A stretch of 64,000 nt of DNA from Ornithodoros turicata (GCF_037126465.1 NC_088206.1:31002790-31066789), one strand, 5' to 3'; counted from the stretch's first letter, positions 12,263 through 22,009 are shown. Numbers and translations: made by a program. The notes: generated by a model from the sequence alone, not told the origin.

Positions 12263-13738
12263 ACAACAACACCATTCTACATGCTGGGACCATTGCTATC
12301 ATGCATATGGCGCTTTCGCCTATATTTCTCTGGTATGTTACTGTGTATCTCTGCCTTCCAGTTCCATTACTGGCCGATGCCTCAGAAAGCACTGAATCAC
12401 CAGAAGAGAGATCTCACGGCTTCGGTGCAATTGCCCACCAGCAATGTCCACCCCTTTCTGGTAGGCTAATGCCTGCAACAAGTACCCTTTGTGACACATA
12501 AGCGTCCCTGTCTAACGCAACCAACAAATGGTTTCCACTGCTCTAGAAGCAACACGGAGTCCGCAGGAGGTTCCCTCAGTAGCCACTAGCCAATCTCTTC
12601 ACCTGGGTAATATAATACGTGACTCTTGTCCAACCCAACGTACTTTATTTGTTTCGACTTCGCTAGCAGTGTTAAGGCCTTGTCACCTTTAGCCCAAACA
12701 AACAAATAATTTCTTTTGCCACCTTTTTACCCCCCTTATCAGACGCTATGTTGGCTTAGGAGGTAACTAAGGAAGTTACCACATTCTCACACCTTTTTTC
12801 TTAGATTGTGGTTCCCAAATTGTGTGTATGTTGCCCTCGTATTAGCAAAGGTGTGCAAATATTTCTTCTATTTTCTTAAAGAAGGTATAGAACCATTATG
12901 ACACATGTAGTACGGATTCTCAAGGTGTTCACGTGTTCCATGTTGTTGGGCGTAACTCGTTACCAGTAATTCGATACTGTAACTGGGCTACTCGGCTTAG
13001 CTATTTCAGTAACTTTTTTGCATAGCTCTTTGCTTTTGAGCTCCAGTAACTTCTTGAGGAGCTCGTTCCTTTGCCTTTTTCTTTTGTTTCGGGGGTGGGG
13101 GGTTAAGTTCGTCAAAGTAACTTGAAGAAAGTTCGAAGTTGCTTTTGTTCGATTCTGGTCTACAAACATCCAAGGCTGAATCCTCCCCCAATGACTTGAG
13201 ATGAAAGATGGCACGTGCATGGCGCGACTAACTCCCGTTGTTACACGGTGAATGTTACAAATTATGTTTTAGAGCATTAGGAAGCTCAGGTATCGCGCAT
13301 CTTAACGATAAGCAGTGTATTGATAATGATAGAGGGCATTGAGTAGCAGGATTAAAACTTTGCACGGTTCCATGATATGTATGTAGGGGACAACTCGTAG
13401 AGCATAAACTTGCTTTGTGCTCCTTTTTCATGTGCCTTATTATGAGATCAAAATCATCAAATCCCTCCCTAAAGAAGCCTATAAATGTAGGCTTCTTTTG
13501 TGGTAGCAGATATTGATATCATTTTTGTATATCAAGGCTATTTTGAAACGTCTTGAATCGCCCATTGTGACAGCAAGGTCTGAATTAACCATATAGACAG
13601 GTCAAGAGCTGAAAAGTGTATATATTAAGTAGAAAATAACTTGAAGGGAACCTGTTACATTTCTAAAGTAGCTTAGGAACTTCACGTCAATTTTCATTAC
13701 GTTTTATTACGTGTAACTGCGTTTGAAATTTAGTTACG
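12263..13738. other. Non-coding stretch, nothing recognised
   Basis: AT-rich sequence without recognisable coding exons or long repeats. Short overlapping ORFs near 12960-13220 look random. Confidence 0.4.
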
Positions 13739-14798
13739 GGCCCGTTTCACGTCAGTTCAGGCAGGGAGATCCCATCGACCTCCTGGGTCTTCAGTATTTT
13801 TTATTTATAAGCTCATCGTATATTATGATCAACATTTTTGCCGAATAGCTTTCGTGCAAAAAAATCGAGAAAATCCGGCCCTGAATTCGGATGTTTCAGT
13901 TTTTGTCGTGTTTGCATGCGTATACCTCCGGAGTGTTAAGAGATATTGTTGTGAAATTTTTTGAGGCTGCTTTATTATGCCTACAGGCCAGCTGTCAGAG
14001 AGCAAATTTTAGCGCGCAGGTGCAACGCTGTGTGCCATAAAAAATGGCGAACATGCCCTCTCGCGCACTTTTGTCCTAATTTCGACGCCTGATATCCCTG
14101 GCTATAGATCTCCCTGATCGCAATACTTGGTATCAGCTTACTTAGCTTTTAATGCTCTTTCATATGATATATCTACCCTGCATATACTTCCTAGCGGCAT
14201 GTGCTGAAATAGGCAAACGTTTAGGCATATTTCGAAATAAACATAGATTTTGCGCGTTTATTTCTCAAAAAGGTCCCACTTGATTTCGTATATATTTTGC
14301 TAGGGTATGGCCCGACGTTAGGCCTTTCATCTAACGCAAAAACTTCTTCTCCAAAGGCGTATACTGCTGATTAGCGCGTTAAAACGCGGCCCCACTGCGT
14401 ACGAACGTGTCGGAGATATCTACAGCCAGCGCAAAACGCGTCGAAGTTCGAACAAAACAGCGCAACAGAGCATGTTCGCCGCTTTTTATACGATACTGTG
14501 TTGCACCTGTGCGCCTAAATTTGCGCTCGGAGTGCTGGCAGGTAGGTATACTAAAGCACAAAAAAATTGCACTATGATATATTTTAAAACTCAGGATGTA
14601 TACACGTGCAAACACGGCAAAATTGCAACAATCGAATTCAGGGCTGGAGTTCTCGATTTTTTGCACGGAAAGTATTCGAATGATTAATTTTACCAATGTC
14701 GATCATCATCTGCGATGAGCGTCTAAATATATATAAAAAATCATGAAAATTCAGGAGGTCCATGGGACCTCCCTGTCTGAGCTAACGTGGAACCGGCC
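13739..14798. mobile_element. Fold-back DNA transposon remnant with long inverted repeats
   Basis: The left end (GGCCCGTTTCACGTCAGTTC) and the right end (inverted GGCCGGTTCCACGTTAGCTC) match, continuing through CAGGGAG, GTCCCAT and GACCTCCTG. A second mirrored block holds CGTGCAAAAAA, TCGAGAA and CCCTGAATTCG at 13850-13890 and 14630-14670. The interior has no recognisable transposase. The superfamily is unknown and no target duplication was resolved. Confidence 0.7.
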
Positions 14799-14807
14799 TA
14801 CAATTAT

Positions 14808-14850
14808 GTTCTGGCTAACCTTTTCAGTGACTTCCATCTTTCAACAGTCT
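14808..14850 (+). repeat. SINE-like fragment
   Basis: The block GGCTAACCTTTTCAGTGACT followed by CCATCTTTCA is shared with the minus-strand SINE-like copy at 27430-27630. Only this body segment is preserved here, without the tRNA-like head. Confidence 0.45.
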
Positions 14851-15360
14851 AACTTAACTGGCAACGAGTTCCAACTTCTATCTCTGTTCCATATAACCTG
14901 TGTTAAGTGAATATTTGTGAAGTAAATAGTGCATATGCGGGACTGGTGGTTATATACTTTCAATGAAACACTAATTTTTTTCATTGCTGGTGAAGTGATG
15001 CATTAAAGAACCCATGTATCTTGTGACTATGATGCAATAAAGAGTCTTCTACAATGACATATTGATTTTGTTTTTAAAAATCGCGCAAATTAACTCTTGT
15101 TTGAGGAGTAGGAGGTACCGGTAAGTGTGGATTGGCTGCACCTCGGGAAATCGTTGGGGTACGATACAGGCTGCCGATAACGGACCATTAACATCCCCGT
15201 GTTGCAAACCGTATGCCGGACCATGGTCGGGAGCCGACCCGGTCGGGTGGGTCGCCGCCAGCGCACCGACGTTGGGTCGTCGCGCTGTGCTGCCTGGGAC
15301 CGCTTCCAAAATATCGTTGCCACTGGCGCGGCCGATCTGAGGATCCCTAATTGGCTGCGT

Positions 15361-15394
15361 TATATATATATATGTATATATGTATGTATGTATG

Positions 15395-15428
<34 letters not shown>
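15361..15428. repeat. (TA)n / (TATG)n microsatellite at a Penelope terminus
   Basis: An uninterrupted run of TA and TATG units directly precedes the 3' end of the Penelope-like element. Comparable tracts abut the other Penelope termini at 18968, 19304 and 19647, suggesting repeated insertion into the same AT microsatellite. Confidence 0.8.
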
Positions 15429-15431
<3 letters not shown>

Positions 15432-15510
15432 GAGAAAAGACACCAGAGACTGAAGTAGGGAGTAGGGGAAGTTATTTATTAAGCTGGCATTTAAACTAAG
15501 GGTCTGGGGA

Positions 15511-15556
15511 AGTCTACGTTTCGGCGGAAGCTCCGCCTTCTTCGGGACTGAGACGA
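15511..15556 (-). ncRNA. Hammerhead ribozyme-like motif in the Penelope 3' region
   Basis: On the minus strand, CCGAAGA (consensus CTGANGA, one change) is followed by the hairpin GGCGGA-AGCT-TCCGCC region, then GAAAC and GTAGAC. Related copies occur at 19135-19215, 19455-19494 and 51061-51099. The copy at 51061-51099 matches the core without mismatch, which supports the identification. Confidence 0.5.
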
Positions 15557-15820
15557 CAATCTATGTACAAGGTCTTTTAAAAGGTTACAAAAGTGTCGTC
15601 ACAGTTGGTACAATTCCACTGCGAGGCAGTCGTCAGTGAGTCATGTTCTGGAAGATTCCGGAAGGTTCCTGGGTCATCGGCCGGGGAGATTACGTGTCAG
15701 AGTCTTGGGTCGCGCTCGTTGAAAACCTGTTGTCCGGGGTGTTCTTAGAGTCATTGTGTCCAACTGTAAAGAAAAGAAGAAAAGAGGCAGCGGGCACTCC
15801 GAGGACATACAGAAAAAAAG

Positions 15821-18055
15821 TTATCCGGATATGCTTCTTACAGTTGATAGCACTCCTTTATCCTCATTTATTAGAGATTGGAATTTGTAGATCAAGTACG
15901 ATTCGCGTTGCTCTCTGCAGCGATCGGATGTGAAATTTGACTCTAAAATAAAAAGTGCGACGTTATTAATGGAATGACCGGGTCGACTAAAATGGCGAGA
16001 AACCGGGAGGCTACCTTTTTTCGAAACATCTGATCGGTGGTTATTGAATCGAATCCTGAATGAATTTTTACTTTGACCTACATATTGCGCGGAGCATGTT
16101 GTACATTGAATGATATAAATAATGTTACTGGAGTTACAGTCAAACTCGCCATTGATTTTAAGGGAGAAGTCGGAGTTTGTACTCTTGACCGCTGCCGTGC
16201 TTTGCATTGATTTGCATATTTGGCATCTTTTACCATTGCATGGATGGCATCCCGCCGTAGGTGTTAATGGTTTGGGAACTTTGGAGTTGACTAGTCTATC
16301 TTGGAGGTTGCGGGCACGTCTGTAGGTAACTCGTGGCTTCTCGGCAAATATTTGTCGTGTCCTTTCAGATTGCAGAAGGATGCTATGGTGGCGGTGGAGG
16401 ATACTGTTAATATTACCCGCGCCTGCACCAAAGGTAAGAACAAGGTTTACGCGGTCGCCCTTGGGTTCGTCGTTGCGTTTACCGAATAAGTTCCTCCGGT
16501 CTGTTTGTCGTGCTTTGGACAGGGCGTCTCTTACTAGACTGGGTGGAAAATTACGATTAACGAAGGTCTGCTCTAATTCCGCGAGGTTTTTGTTTAGAAC
16601 ATCGTCGTCTGAGCAGATCCTCCTGTATCGGAGTGCCTGGCTATAAGGAATGGCGAGTTTAGTATGGCGCGGGTGGCAACTGTTAAAGGAAAGGTACTGC
16701 TGAGCATCAGTTGGCTTTCGGTACAGGTCAGTGGAAAACCCCTTCTCGGTTAAGGTTACTTTTACATCTAGGAAATTAACAGTCGTTGCCGAGAAGGAGT
16801 GGGTGAACTTCATGGCGGGGTGTACCAGGTTGAAATCGCGAATAAATCCTGTGAGATCTTCTTCGGAGTGTGGCCAAACCATGAATATGTCGTCCAAGAA
16901 GCGTTTGTATAGACTAGGTTTTTTGTCGCGCACGGCTAGAAATTTTTCCTCTAGTGCACCCATGAAAATATTTGCGTACGTTGGTGCCATCTTGGTTCCC
17001 ATAGCTGTGCCATTTATTTGTAGATAGTGGCGGCCGTCAAATTCGAAGTTATTATTTTTGAGGATCAAGTTGAGTAGAGTTGGTAATACAGATGGGTCAA
17101 CCGCGCGATCGGAGTACTTCAGATACGCCGCCTTCGCTGCTAGCACGCCATCCTCATGTGGGATGTTAGTGTAAAGGGAGGTAACGTCTAGCGTTACAAG
17201 CAAGCTTGCATTGGGTGGTTCACATTTGCTAAGTATTTCGAGGAAATGGTTGGTGTCCTTAATATATGAGGGTAATCGGGGAGGTATATCTTTAAGGAGG
17301 TGGTCAACGAAGCTAGAAATTTTCTCCGTGGCGGTGCCGATTGAGGAAACTATAGGTCGCCCTGGGTTTCCTGGTTTATGGATTTTCGGTAACATGTAGA
17401 ACCTGCCTGGTTTAGGGTTTTTGGGGGCTAGAAATTCATATAGGCAGGAGTCGATTATTTCACGCGCTTTTAGGGATTTTAGGGTTTTGGTGATTTCGGC
17501 AGCTATCTTATCTGTTGGATCACTGTCAAGCGTCTCATAGAACGTGTTACAGCCCAGTTGTCGGAACCCCTCGTTAAGGTAGTCCTGTTTGTCCATCACT
17601 ACGATTGCCCCTCCCTTGTCTGCCCTTTTGATAATGATATCGCCACAGTTCTGTAAGTCGGAGAGGCTGCGCTGCTCAGCTGCTGTTAAATTTGGTTTAG
17701 TTTTGCGGTTAAATGGATTGTTGTATGCGTCAAGTACATCCCTTTGAACAGCCTTGATGTACATATCCAGGGCTTTGTCGCGGTTGGCATCGGGTGTGAA
17801 ATCAGAAGTTGGTTTAAAGGGATTCGGATTGGAGTTAGGTTTGTCGAAAAAATATTCTTTTAGGCGCATACGTCTTGCGAAATTGTCCAAATCAAGATGG
17901 AGTTGATATTCATTTAGTTTAGCGTTGTTGGGGCAGAATGACAGACCCCGATTCAGAAGTGAGAATTCTGAGTCGGTGAGGGTGCGGGATGACAAGTTCA
18001 CAACGTTTTGTGATACAGTTACACGTTGTTGGACGGAAGAGGCCGCACCGTCCAA
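15821..18055 (-). CDS. Penelope-like reverse transcriptase with GIY-YIG endonuclease
   Basis: The 744-aa frame is fully open. Visible landmarks are ADKGGAIVVMD (146-155) at the RT entry, YMLPKIHKP (220-228), DVTSLYTNIPH (290-300) with the first catalytic aspartate, MGTKMAPTYANIF (352-364) and the catalytic RFLDDIF (385-391). A cysteine-containing linker, CHPCNGKRCQICK, is at about 603-615. The C-terminus carries a GIY-YIG nuclease with IIYIIQ and QYVGQS (645-662) and a downstream arginine-rich segment. RT copies the element RNA while the nuclease nicks the target, as known for Penelope elements. The start at 18055 overlaps the end of the preceding ORF in another frame. The lack of frame breaks suggests a recent copy. 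Confidence 0.93.
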   Translation of the reverse strand: MDGAASSVQQRVTVSQNVVNLSSRTLTDSEFSLLNRGLSFCPNNAKLNEYQLHLDLDNFARRMRLKEYFFDKPNSNPNPFKPTSDFTPDANRDKALDMYIKAVQRDVLDAYNNPFNRKTKPNLTAAEQRSLSDLQNCGDIIIKRADKGGAIVVMDKQDYLNEGFRQLGCNTFYETLDSDPTDKIAAEITKTLKSLKAREIIDSCLYEFLAPKNPKPGRFYMLPKIHKPGNPGRPIVSSIGTATEKISSFVDHLLKDIPPRLPSYIKDTNHFLEILSKCEPPNASLLVTLDVTSLYTNIPHEDGVLAAKAAYLKYSDRAVDPSVLPTLLNLILKNNNFEFDGRHYLQINGTAMGTKMAPTYANIFMGALEEKFLAVRDKKPSLYKRFLDDIFMVWPHSEEDLTGFIRDFNLVHPAMKFTHSFSATTVNFLDVKVTLTEKGFSTDLYRKPTDAQQYLSFNSCHPRHTKLAIPYSQALRYRRICSDDDVLNKNLAELEQTFVNRNFPPSLVRDALSKARQTDRRNLFGKRNDEPKGDRVNLVLTFGAGAGNINSILHRHHSILLQSERTRQIFAEKPRVTYRRARNLQDRLVNSKVPKPLTPTAGCHPCNGKRCQICKSMQSTAAVKSTNSDFSLKINGEFDCNSSNIIYIIQCTTCSAQYVGQSKNSFRIRFNNHRSDVSKKGSLPVSRHFSRPGHSINNVALFILESNFTSDRCREQRESYLIYKFQSLINEDKGVLSTVRSISG

Positions 18056-18603
18056 CCATCATGATCACGTTGAAGTTGGGGCAGTAATAATTGAGTAGAA
18101 GTGACCGGGTGTTTATTTACCGAGATACTTTCTGGAGGCGTTTCATTATTATCAGCTAAAATAGGTGAGCATACTCCGTCCCTGGCAAGCTTTTTGTGTT
18201 TAGTTCTCGATACGAGCTGTTCACGGGACCTGCAAAATTTTGACAATTTTTCTTGATGGGCGTCGGATAATGTCGTCGTATCGTGGATGATTTTCGCTTC
18301 TCGAGAAAGTTCGTTAATAGAGTCATCGCAATGAGAGATTAGTACATCTATTAGCGCAGTAGAGGCATTTTGAACGATGTTATTCCACTGACGGGAAAGT
18401 CTATCATCGAGGGGGAATGTCGGGTTCACTTTAATGGTCAACCCTCTAGGAGTTTTTTCTTGCTCTTTGTAAAGTTTGAGTGCGGCGCAGTGAGAATTGT
18501 AGCGTATTTTCTTATCGCATACTTGACGGAGCCTAAAGAACGCTTCAGTCTCGGGAGTTACGTCGCTATTTCGTTGGGAAAATTTACGCTCACCGGCGGT
18601 TAG
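18019..18603 (-). CDS. Penelope upstream ORF (N-terminal region), overlapping the RT frame
   Basis: The frame is open from just after a stop at 18604-18606 to 18019. The first ATG is at 18441, giving 140 aa. It overlaps the RT ORF by about 37 bases in another frame. Such an overlap could be a translational frameshift site, a reinitiation site, or an old mutation splitting one protein. The charged, helix-rich sequence has no motif I recognise. It most likely supplies the N-terminal part of the Penelope protein. Confidence 0.5.
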   Translation of the reverse strand, partial: LTAGERKFSQRNSDVTPETEAFFRLRQVCDKKIRYNSHCAALKLYKEQEKTPRGLTIKVNPTFPLDDRLSRQWNNIVQNASTALIDVLISHCDDSINELSREAKIIHDTTTLSDAHQEKLSKFCRSREQLVSRTKHKKLARDGVCSPILADNNETPPESISVNKHPVTSTQLLLPQLQRDHDGWTVRPLPSNNV

Positions 18604-18964
18604 TCAGTCGTGCTTCGATGTGGTGCTGCGGCCTCCTCGTCGCTGCCGTTGTTGAAGGAGGGAGTCTGCTTCCTGTAGTGTAGGCCACACCGGATCCGGC
18701 ACTCCAGGGTTGTCCTGTCGTCGTCGTGGCAGTCGTCGGAGGAGCCGTGGGACGAGGTCCTGAAGATGAGCGCTGATCTGTCGGACGCCCTCGAAGTTGG
18801 GGTGGAGGCCGTCCGCGGCTAGCACGTGGGGTGGGCGTTGGTGTTGGAAGCCGTGGTCGAGGTAACACAGGTGCGGGGAGCTCCTGCACAACCTTACCAG
18901 TCGCCGATTAAATTCGAACGCCCGGGGGTTGCACTGGAACTCCCTGCGCCTGTCAATAAAAGGT

Positions 18965-18969
<5 letters not shown>
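18604..18969 (-). CDS. SGNH/GDSL-hydrolase-like C-terminal fragment upstream of the Penelope ORF
   Basis: The 121-aa frame contains NRRLVRLC (21-28), LDHGF (37-41) and AADGLHPNFEGV (51-62). The last resembles SGNH-hydrolase block V, where the Asp-x-x-His pair completes the catalytic triad. The N-terminal part holding the nucleophilic serine block is missing, cut off at the (TA)n tract. The ORF ends at TGA 18604-18606 and is in the same frame as the ORF at 18019-18603. A proline- and arginine-rich reading in another frame (18590-18889) is a shadow. Esterase ORFs are known in some LINEs. Here the position suggests a Penelope-borne one, which is an inference. Confidence 0.5.

Positions 18970-18997
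<28 letters not shown>
18968..18997. repeat. (TA)n microsatellite between Penelope units
   Basis: A pure TA run at the 5' boundary of the Penelope unit and just before the next terminus. Confidence 0.8.
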
Positions 18998-18999
<2 letters not shown>

Positions 19000-19035
19000 T
19001 GGAAGAAAGGGGTTCGGGCGACCGCGAAATTAAAT

Positions 19036-19305
19036 AGGTACTAACAAAATATGAGGCAGACAACGAAGATGTAGGAAGTAGAAAAAGGGGGGAGTTATTT
19101 ATTTACTAGTGGAAAGTTAAGGGAGAAGTCAACGTTGCGGCGGAAGCTCCGCCTTCGTCAGGACGCAGGAAGCAGTCCTGACGAAGGCGGAGCTTCCGCC
19201 GCAACGTTGACTTCCCCCTTAACTTTCCACTAGTAAATAAATAACTCCCCCCTTTTTCTACTTCCTACATCTTCGTTGTCTGCCTCATATTTTGTTAGTA
19301 CCTAT
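19036..19305. repeat. Near-perfect palindrome of Penelope termini
   Basis: Arms 19036-19166 and 19176-19305 are almost exact inverted copies around a roughly 10-base centre. Both contain the GGCGGAAGCTCCGCC hairpin. The left arm reads the hammerhead-like motif on the minus strand and the right arm on the plus strand. It represents two Penelope terminal repeats joined head to head, bounded on the right by (TA)n. Confidence 0.8.
19172..19215 (+). ncRNA. Hammerhead ribozyme-like motif, right arm of the palindrome
   Basis: CTGACGA at 19178-19184 matches CUGANGA. It is followed by the AGGCGGAGCTTCCGCC hairpin and GCAA, one base off GAAA, then CGTTGAC. The mirror copy lies at 19135-19168 on the minus strand. 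The base change at a core adenosine probably makes this copy inactive. Confidence 0.45.
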
Positions 19306-19321
19306 ATATATATATATATAT
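19304..19321. repeat. (TA)n microsatellite
   Basis: TA run separating the palindrome from the next Penelope terminus. Confidence 0.75.
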
Positions 19322-19646
19322 CTTGAAAAGTTGGAGTTGGATCGGACGGCTACGTAATTATAGTTGAAATAAATGGGAGACAGAAGACGAAGGTAGGGGA
19401 AGTAACAAAAAAGGGGTTTATTAAAACTTAAAAATTATAAAAGTTGGGGAGGATGTCTACGTTACGGCGGAAGCTCCGCCTTCCTCGGGACGAAAGAGCT
19501 AAATGTGGCCAGGAGGCTGATAAGGGGCCTGAGAATGACGTGGTCGGTTGGAGGAAATTCCCGCCACCTGGCGGTTTTCAACTGGGGAAATTCCAGAGCG
19601 CTTTTGTGTCAGGTCGAGGAGTGGGGTCATCGTCCTTGTGGGTCAT
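19322..19646 (-). mobile_element. Third Penelope-type terminal fragment
   Basis: It contains the same order of motifs as 15440-15560: a GGGGAAGT / TTTATTAA stretch, then TCTACGTTACGGCGGAAGCT and the GCTCCGCC hairpin at 19455-19494. On the minus strand the hammerhead core is degenerate (CCGAGGA and GTAAC). No coding sequence remains, and (TA)n follows at 19647. Confidence 0.6.
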
Positions 19647-19666
19647 ATATATATATATATATATAT
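19647..19666. repeat. (TA)n microsatellite
   Basis: TA run closing the array of Penelope termini, just left of the Polinton. Confidence 0.75.
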
Positions 19667-19746
19667 GTGTATGTATAAGTATATGGATGCTCATTGGTCT
19701 CCGAGAACTGGCGCCAGTCTTCCTTCGCGCTGATTGGGCGAGAATC

Positions 19747-20674
19747 ATTTGAAAATCAATGACGCCACGTCGAAAAAATCACTCTGGTGTGGGTGACTGG
19801 GGCAGGACGCTTGCAGAGGCAGGTGGCAAGCTAGTTGCAAGACATCAGACAAGATGGCACCACCACCATGCGTATATGCGTGTAAGAGAGAGAACAACAA
19901 GATACTAGTGTCAGGTAAAAATGGCAACACTGTTCAACAAGTCTAGGTATGCCAGAGCGCGTGGAAAAGGCCTAACCACTACTGCTAAACAGCATGGAGA
20001 AAACAGAACACATCGGGGAAGAGGCGACCGGTTAGGCCTAATCACAGCGTCATCACCTACGAACTTCAACAGCTAACACAAGACGACAACCACAAAATGC
20101 TAGGCTCACAACACTAAACATACAACTGGCCTGGCACGCTATGGGTCACCGCTAAACAAGTCTAAACATGCGCGTACGGCAAACACGCCAGATAAGGCTT
20201 AACACGAGCGCGGTCAAACAATGCGCAAACATTGGCAAATCACTCGTTGGTCCCCGCTAAACAAGTCTAAACATGCGTGTACGGGGCACGGCAAACATGC
20301 GAGAAAAGAAGCGTGGTAAAACAACGTGCAAACATCGGCAAATCACTCACCTTTTCCCCCATGGCGACTGCTCCATCCGACAGCCAGGCAGAAACTGAAC
20401 GGGCGCGGGCACTGCGGAGCAACCGTGCACACGTCTGCTCTCCACGGCAGCCAGCGAGCAAGTGACTGGGGCGCCGCGCCGCGGCAGCTACGCGTGCGCG
20501 TGCGCGCTCCTAGCGCCCTCTGCGCCACCCGCCCACGGGTAGATTCGGCTCTCTGCTCCTTCCACTGCGCGTGCTCCTAGCGGCAACGGGTGGCTTCTTC
20601 GTTTCGGTTTCGCCCTTGTTTCTTTGTGCGTGTTTATTTGTATAAAGGCAGCGCGCACTGCGCTTGCATCATCA
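19747..20674 (+). repeat. Left terminal inverted repeat of the Polinton
   Basis: It starts ATTTGAAAATCAATGACGCC and matches the reverse complement of 32078-33023 with small indels and substitutions. Similarity fades just after GCAGCGCGCACTGC and a short TTGCRTCATCA. The arms hold several repeats of an AAACAAGTCTAAACATGCG-type motif. The inner edge carries a TATA box. Confidence 0.92.
20641..20646 (+). promoter_or_regulatory. TATA box in the inner edge of the left TIR
   Basis: TATAAA lies 54 bases before the ATG at 20700, with a matching TATAAA at the mirror position in the right TIR. The spacing fits a transcription start in between. Confidence 0.6.
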
Positions 20675-20699
20675 TTCTGACCGATACGTAGAAAACACC

Positions 20700-20972
20700 A
20701 TGTGTGATTTATTCTCCTGTGCTTCTCGTCAGCAAGGAAACACAAAAAACGAAGAACTTCGCAAATTTATTCGCGGCATCATGGAGGAAGCCTTTCAAGT
20801 CCACCGCATGGAATGGTTGCAAGCACGTCAAGAAATGTGTCAGGACAAGATGAACACGCTCTACTGCATCTTAGCGGCGGACACACTGACGAAAAAGAAG
20901 TCCAACTTTAGCCTCGATAATCTGTATTGGGAACGCAGTTCCGATCTAGAGGACGCGACGATGTGTAAATAA
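20700..20972 (+). CDS. Small left-end Polinton protein, unknown function
   Basis: The 90-aa frame begins at the ATG within ACACCATGTGTGA, shortly after the TIR TATA box, so it is probably promoted from the TIR. It is rich in Glu, Lys and Arg with a helical central part (residues 17-60) and several cysteines and methionines. AATAAA overlaps the stop codon, suggesting a compact polyadenylation site. I recognise no family. By position it may be an early or regulatory protein, which is speculative. Confidence 0.55.
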   Translation: MCDLFSCASRQQGNTKNEELRKFIRGIMEEAFQVHRMEWLQARQEMCQDKMNTLYCILAADTLTKKKSNFSLDNLYWERSSDLEDATMCK

Positions 20973-21038
20973 AAGCAATGCATTTCTTTACGAGTTTCAG
21001 TCTCTTCGGCTTCTTCGTGCAACGTGTACGCACGCAAC

Positions 21039-21676
21039 ATGTCTTCCCCTAAACCTTTTTGTTTCCGTCATCCTTTTTGCTGTATCGTAAGCGGCCTCTC
21101 CATGTGCGGCAAATCTACTTTCGTTGCGAACGTGCTGAGGAACCTGAGCAACGTGGTGGACAAGCCTCTACGGACAATATTCTACGTACAGAAATATGCT
21201 CCGCCGAGCATGCACGACGAATTTGGGGACTCTGTAAAATTTACCAAGGAGCTACCACGGGAGTGGGAAACGTCGCACGCATCGCTGATCGTCGTCGACG
21301 ATCACATGACCGACGCCGGTTCCTTGAAGGAGGTGACCGATCTTTTCATTCGGGGTTCTCACCACGCCAACGCTCCCATCTTCTTACTCGTTCAAAACAT
21401 CTTTTTCGACAGTATAGCCATTTTAGAACTATATCCTACAACGCCAGTTACGTCGTCCTGTGGCACACCGTGCGCAGCGTGCACCAGATGGAACATATCG
21501 GGCAACAGCTATTTGGCAGAAAAAGATTGGAGTATTTTCTGGACGCATATAAACAAGCGATGTCGTCGCCCCACGCTTATTTACTCGTGGATCTTCACAA
21601 CTATACGGACGAGGACCACAGGTTGCGTAGCAATATCTTTCCGGGTGAACGTCAATATATCTACGCTCTGAAATGA
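21039..21676 (+). pseudogene. FtsK/HerA-type (A32-like) DNA packaging ATPase, frameshifted
   Basis: Starting at the ATG at 21039, residues 19-27 GLSMCGKST form a Walker A loop. Residues 82-88 SLIVVDD form Walker B, and FLLVQN (116-120) resembles the sensor strand. The enzyme would pump viral DNA into capsids. The reading frame is lost near 21410-21425 after NIFFDS. The C-terminal third continues in another frame to a stop at 21676 (SYNASYVVLW and onward). An in-frame ATG at 21024 is possible but less likely. The frameshift makes this a pseudogene unless the assembly is wrong there. Confidence 0.88.
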
Positions 21677-21760
21677 ACTTCCGCCCTCACCTCACTTTAT
21701 TCAAAGTACTCTCGAGTCTACCCCCTCCGCGACGTCTTGAGACGTTCTTCTTCGTCCGAC

Positions 21761-22009
21761 ATGAAACACCTCTCCGAAATTTGCCTCAGTGTATTGAACA
21801 GAAAGGTGGCTCTAGCTCCAGATACGTCCATGCGTTTGAAGAAGCACAAACGCTTCTTACGACGGCTCGCCTACAAAAAGATTCACAAGAATCTGCAACG
21901 TTTGAAGTGCTATCTGTCTCAGCAGCGAGGACAGGGCATTCTTTCGTCGGTGGTTCCTCTCCTACTTTCCGCCGTGTTGAACCTATTCGCCAGTGGCCAA
22001 GAGAATTAA
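21761..22009 (+). CDS. Small basic virion-type protein with hydrophobic C-terminus
   Basis: The frame gives 82 aa from the ATG at 21761. The middle is very basic (KKHKRFLRRLAYKKIHKNL). The C-terminus after RGQGILSS is hydrophobic (VVPLLLSAVLNLF), a layout seen in small Polinton and adintovirus proteins thought to touch DNA or membranes. It lies between ATPase and integrase. Frames overlapping it (21673-22068) look like shadows. The assignment is by composition and position, not by a named domain. Confidence 0.55.
   Translation: MKHLSEICLSVLNRKVALAPDTSMRLKKHKRFLRRLAYKKIHKNLQRLKCYLSQQRGQGILSSVVPLLLSAVLNLFASGQEN

Larger units (their letters stand above)
15429..18967 (-). mobile_element. Penelope-like retroelement, 5'-truncated, between (TA)n tracts
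   Basis: The unit lies between two (TA)n runs. It contains, in minus-strand order, an SGNH-like ORF, a short ORF and a 744-aa RT/GIY-YIG ORF. A 3' untranslated segment follows, with a hammerhead-like hairpin near 15511-15556. Penelope-like elements are known to carry hammerhead motifs in terminal repeats and to use a GIY-YIG nuclease for insertion. The left (5') part appears cut off at the microsatellite. Confidence 0.85.

Noticed and set aside
18590..18889. Proline/arginine/threonine-rich minus-strand ORF as a structural protein
   Set aside because: It is the shadow of the SGNH-like frame in GC-rich DNA and has no independent support.
20264..20745. Cluster of ORFs on both strands inside the left TIR, mirrored in the right TIR
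   Set aside because: GC-rich repeat sequence opens several frames at once. The ORFs overlap each other and are not protein-like.
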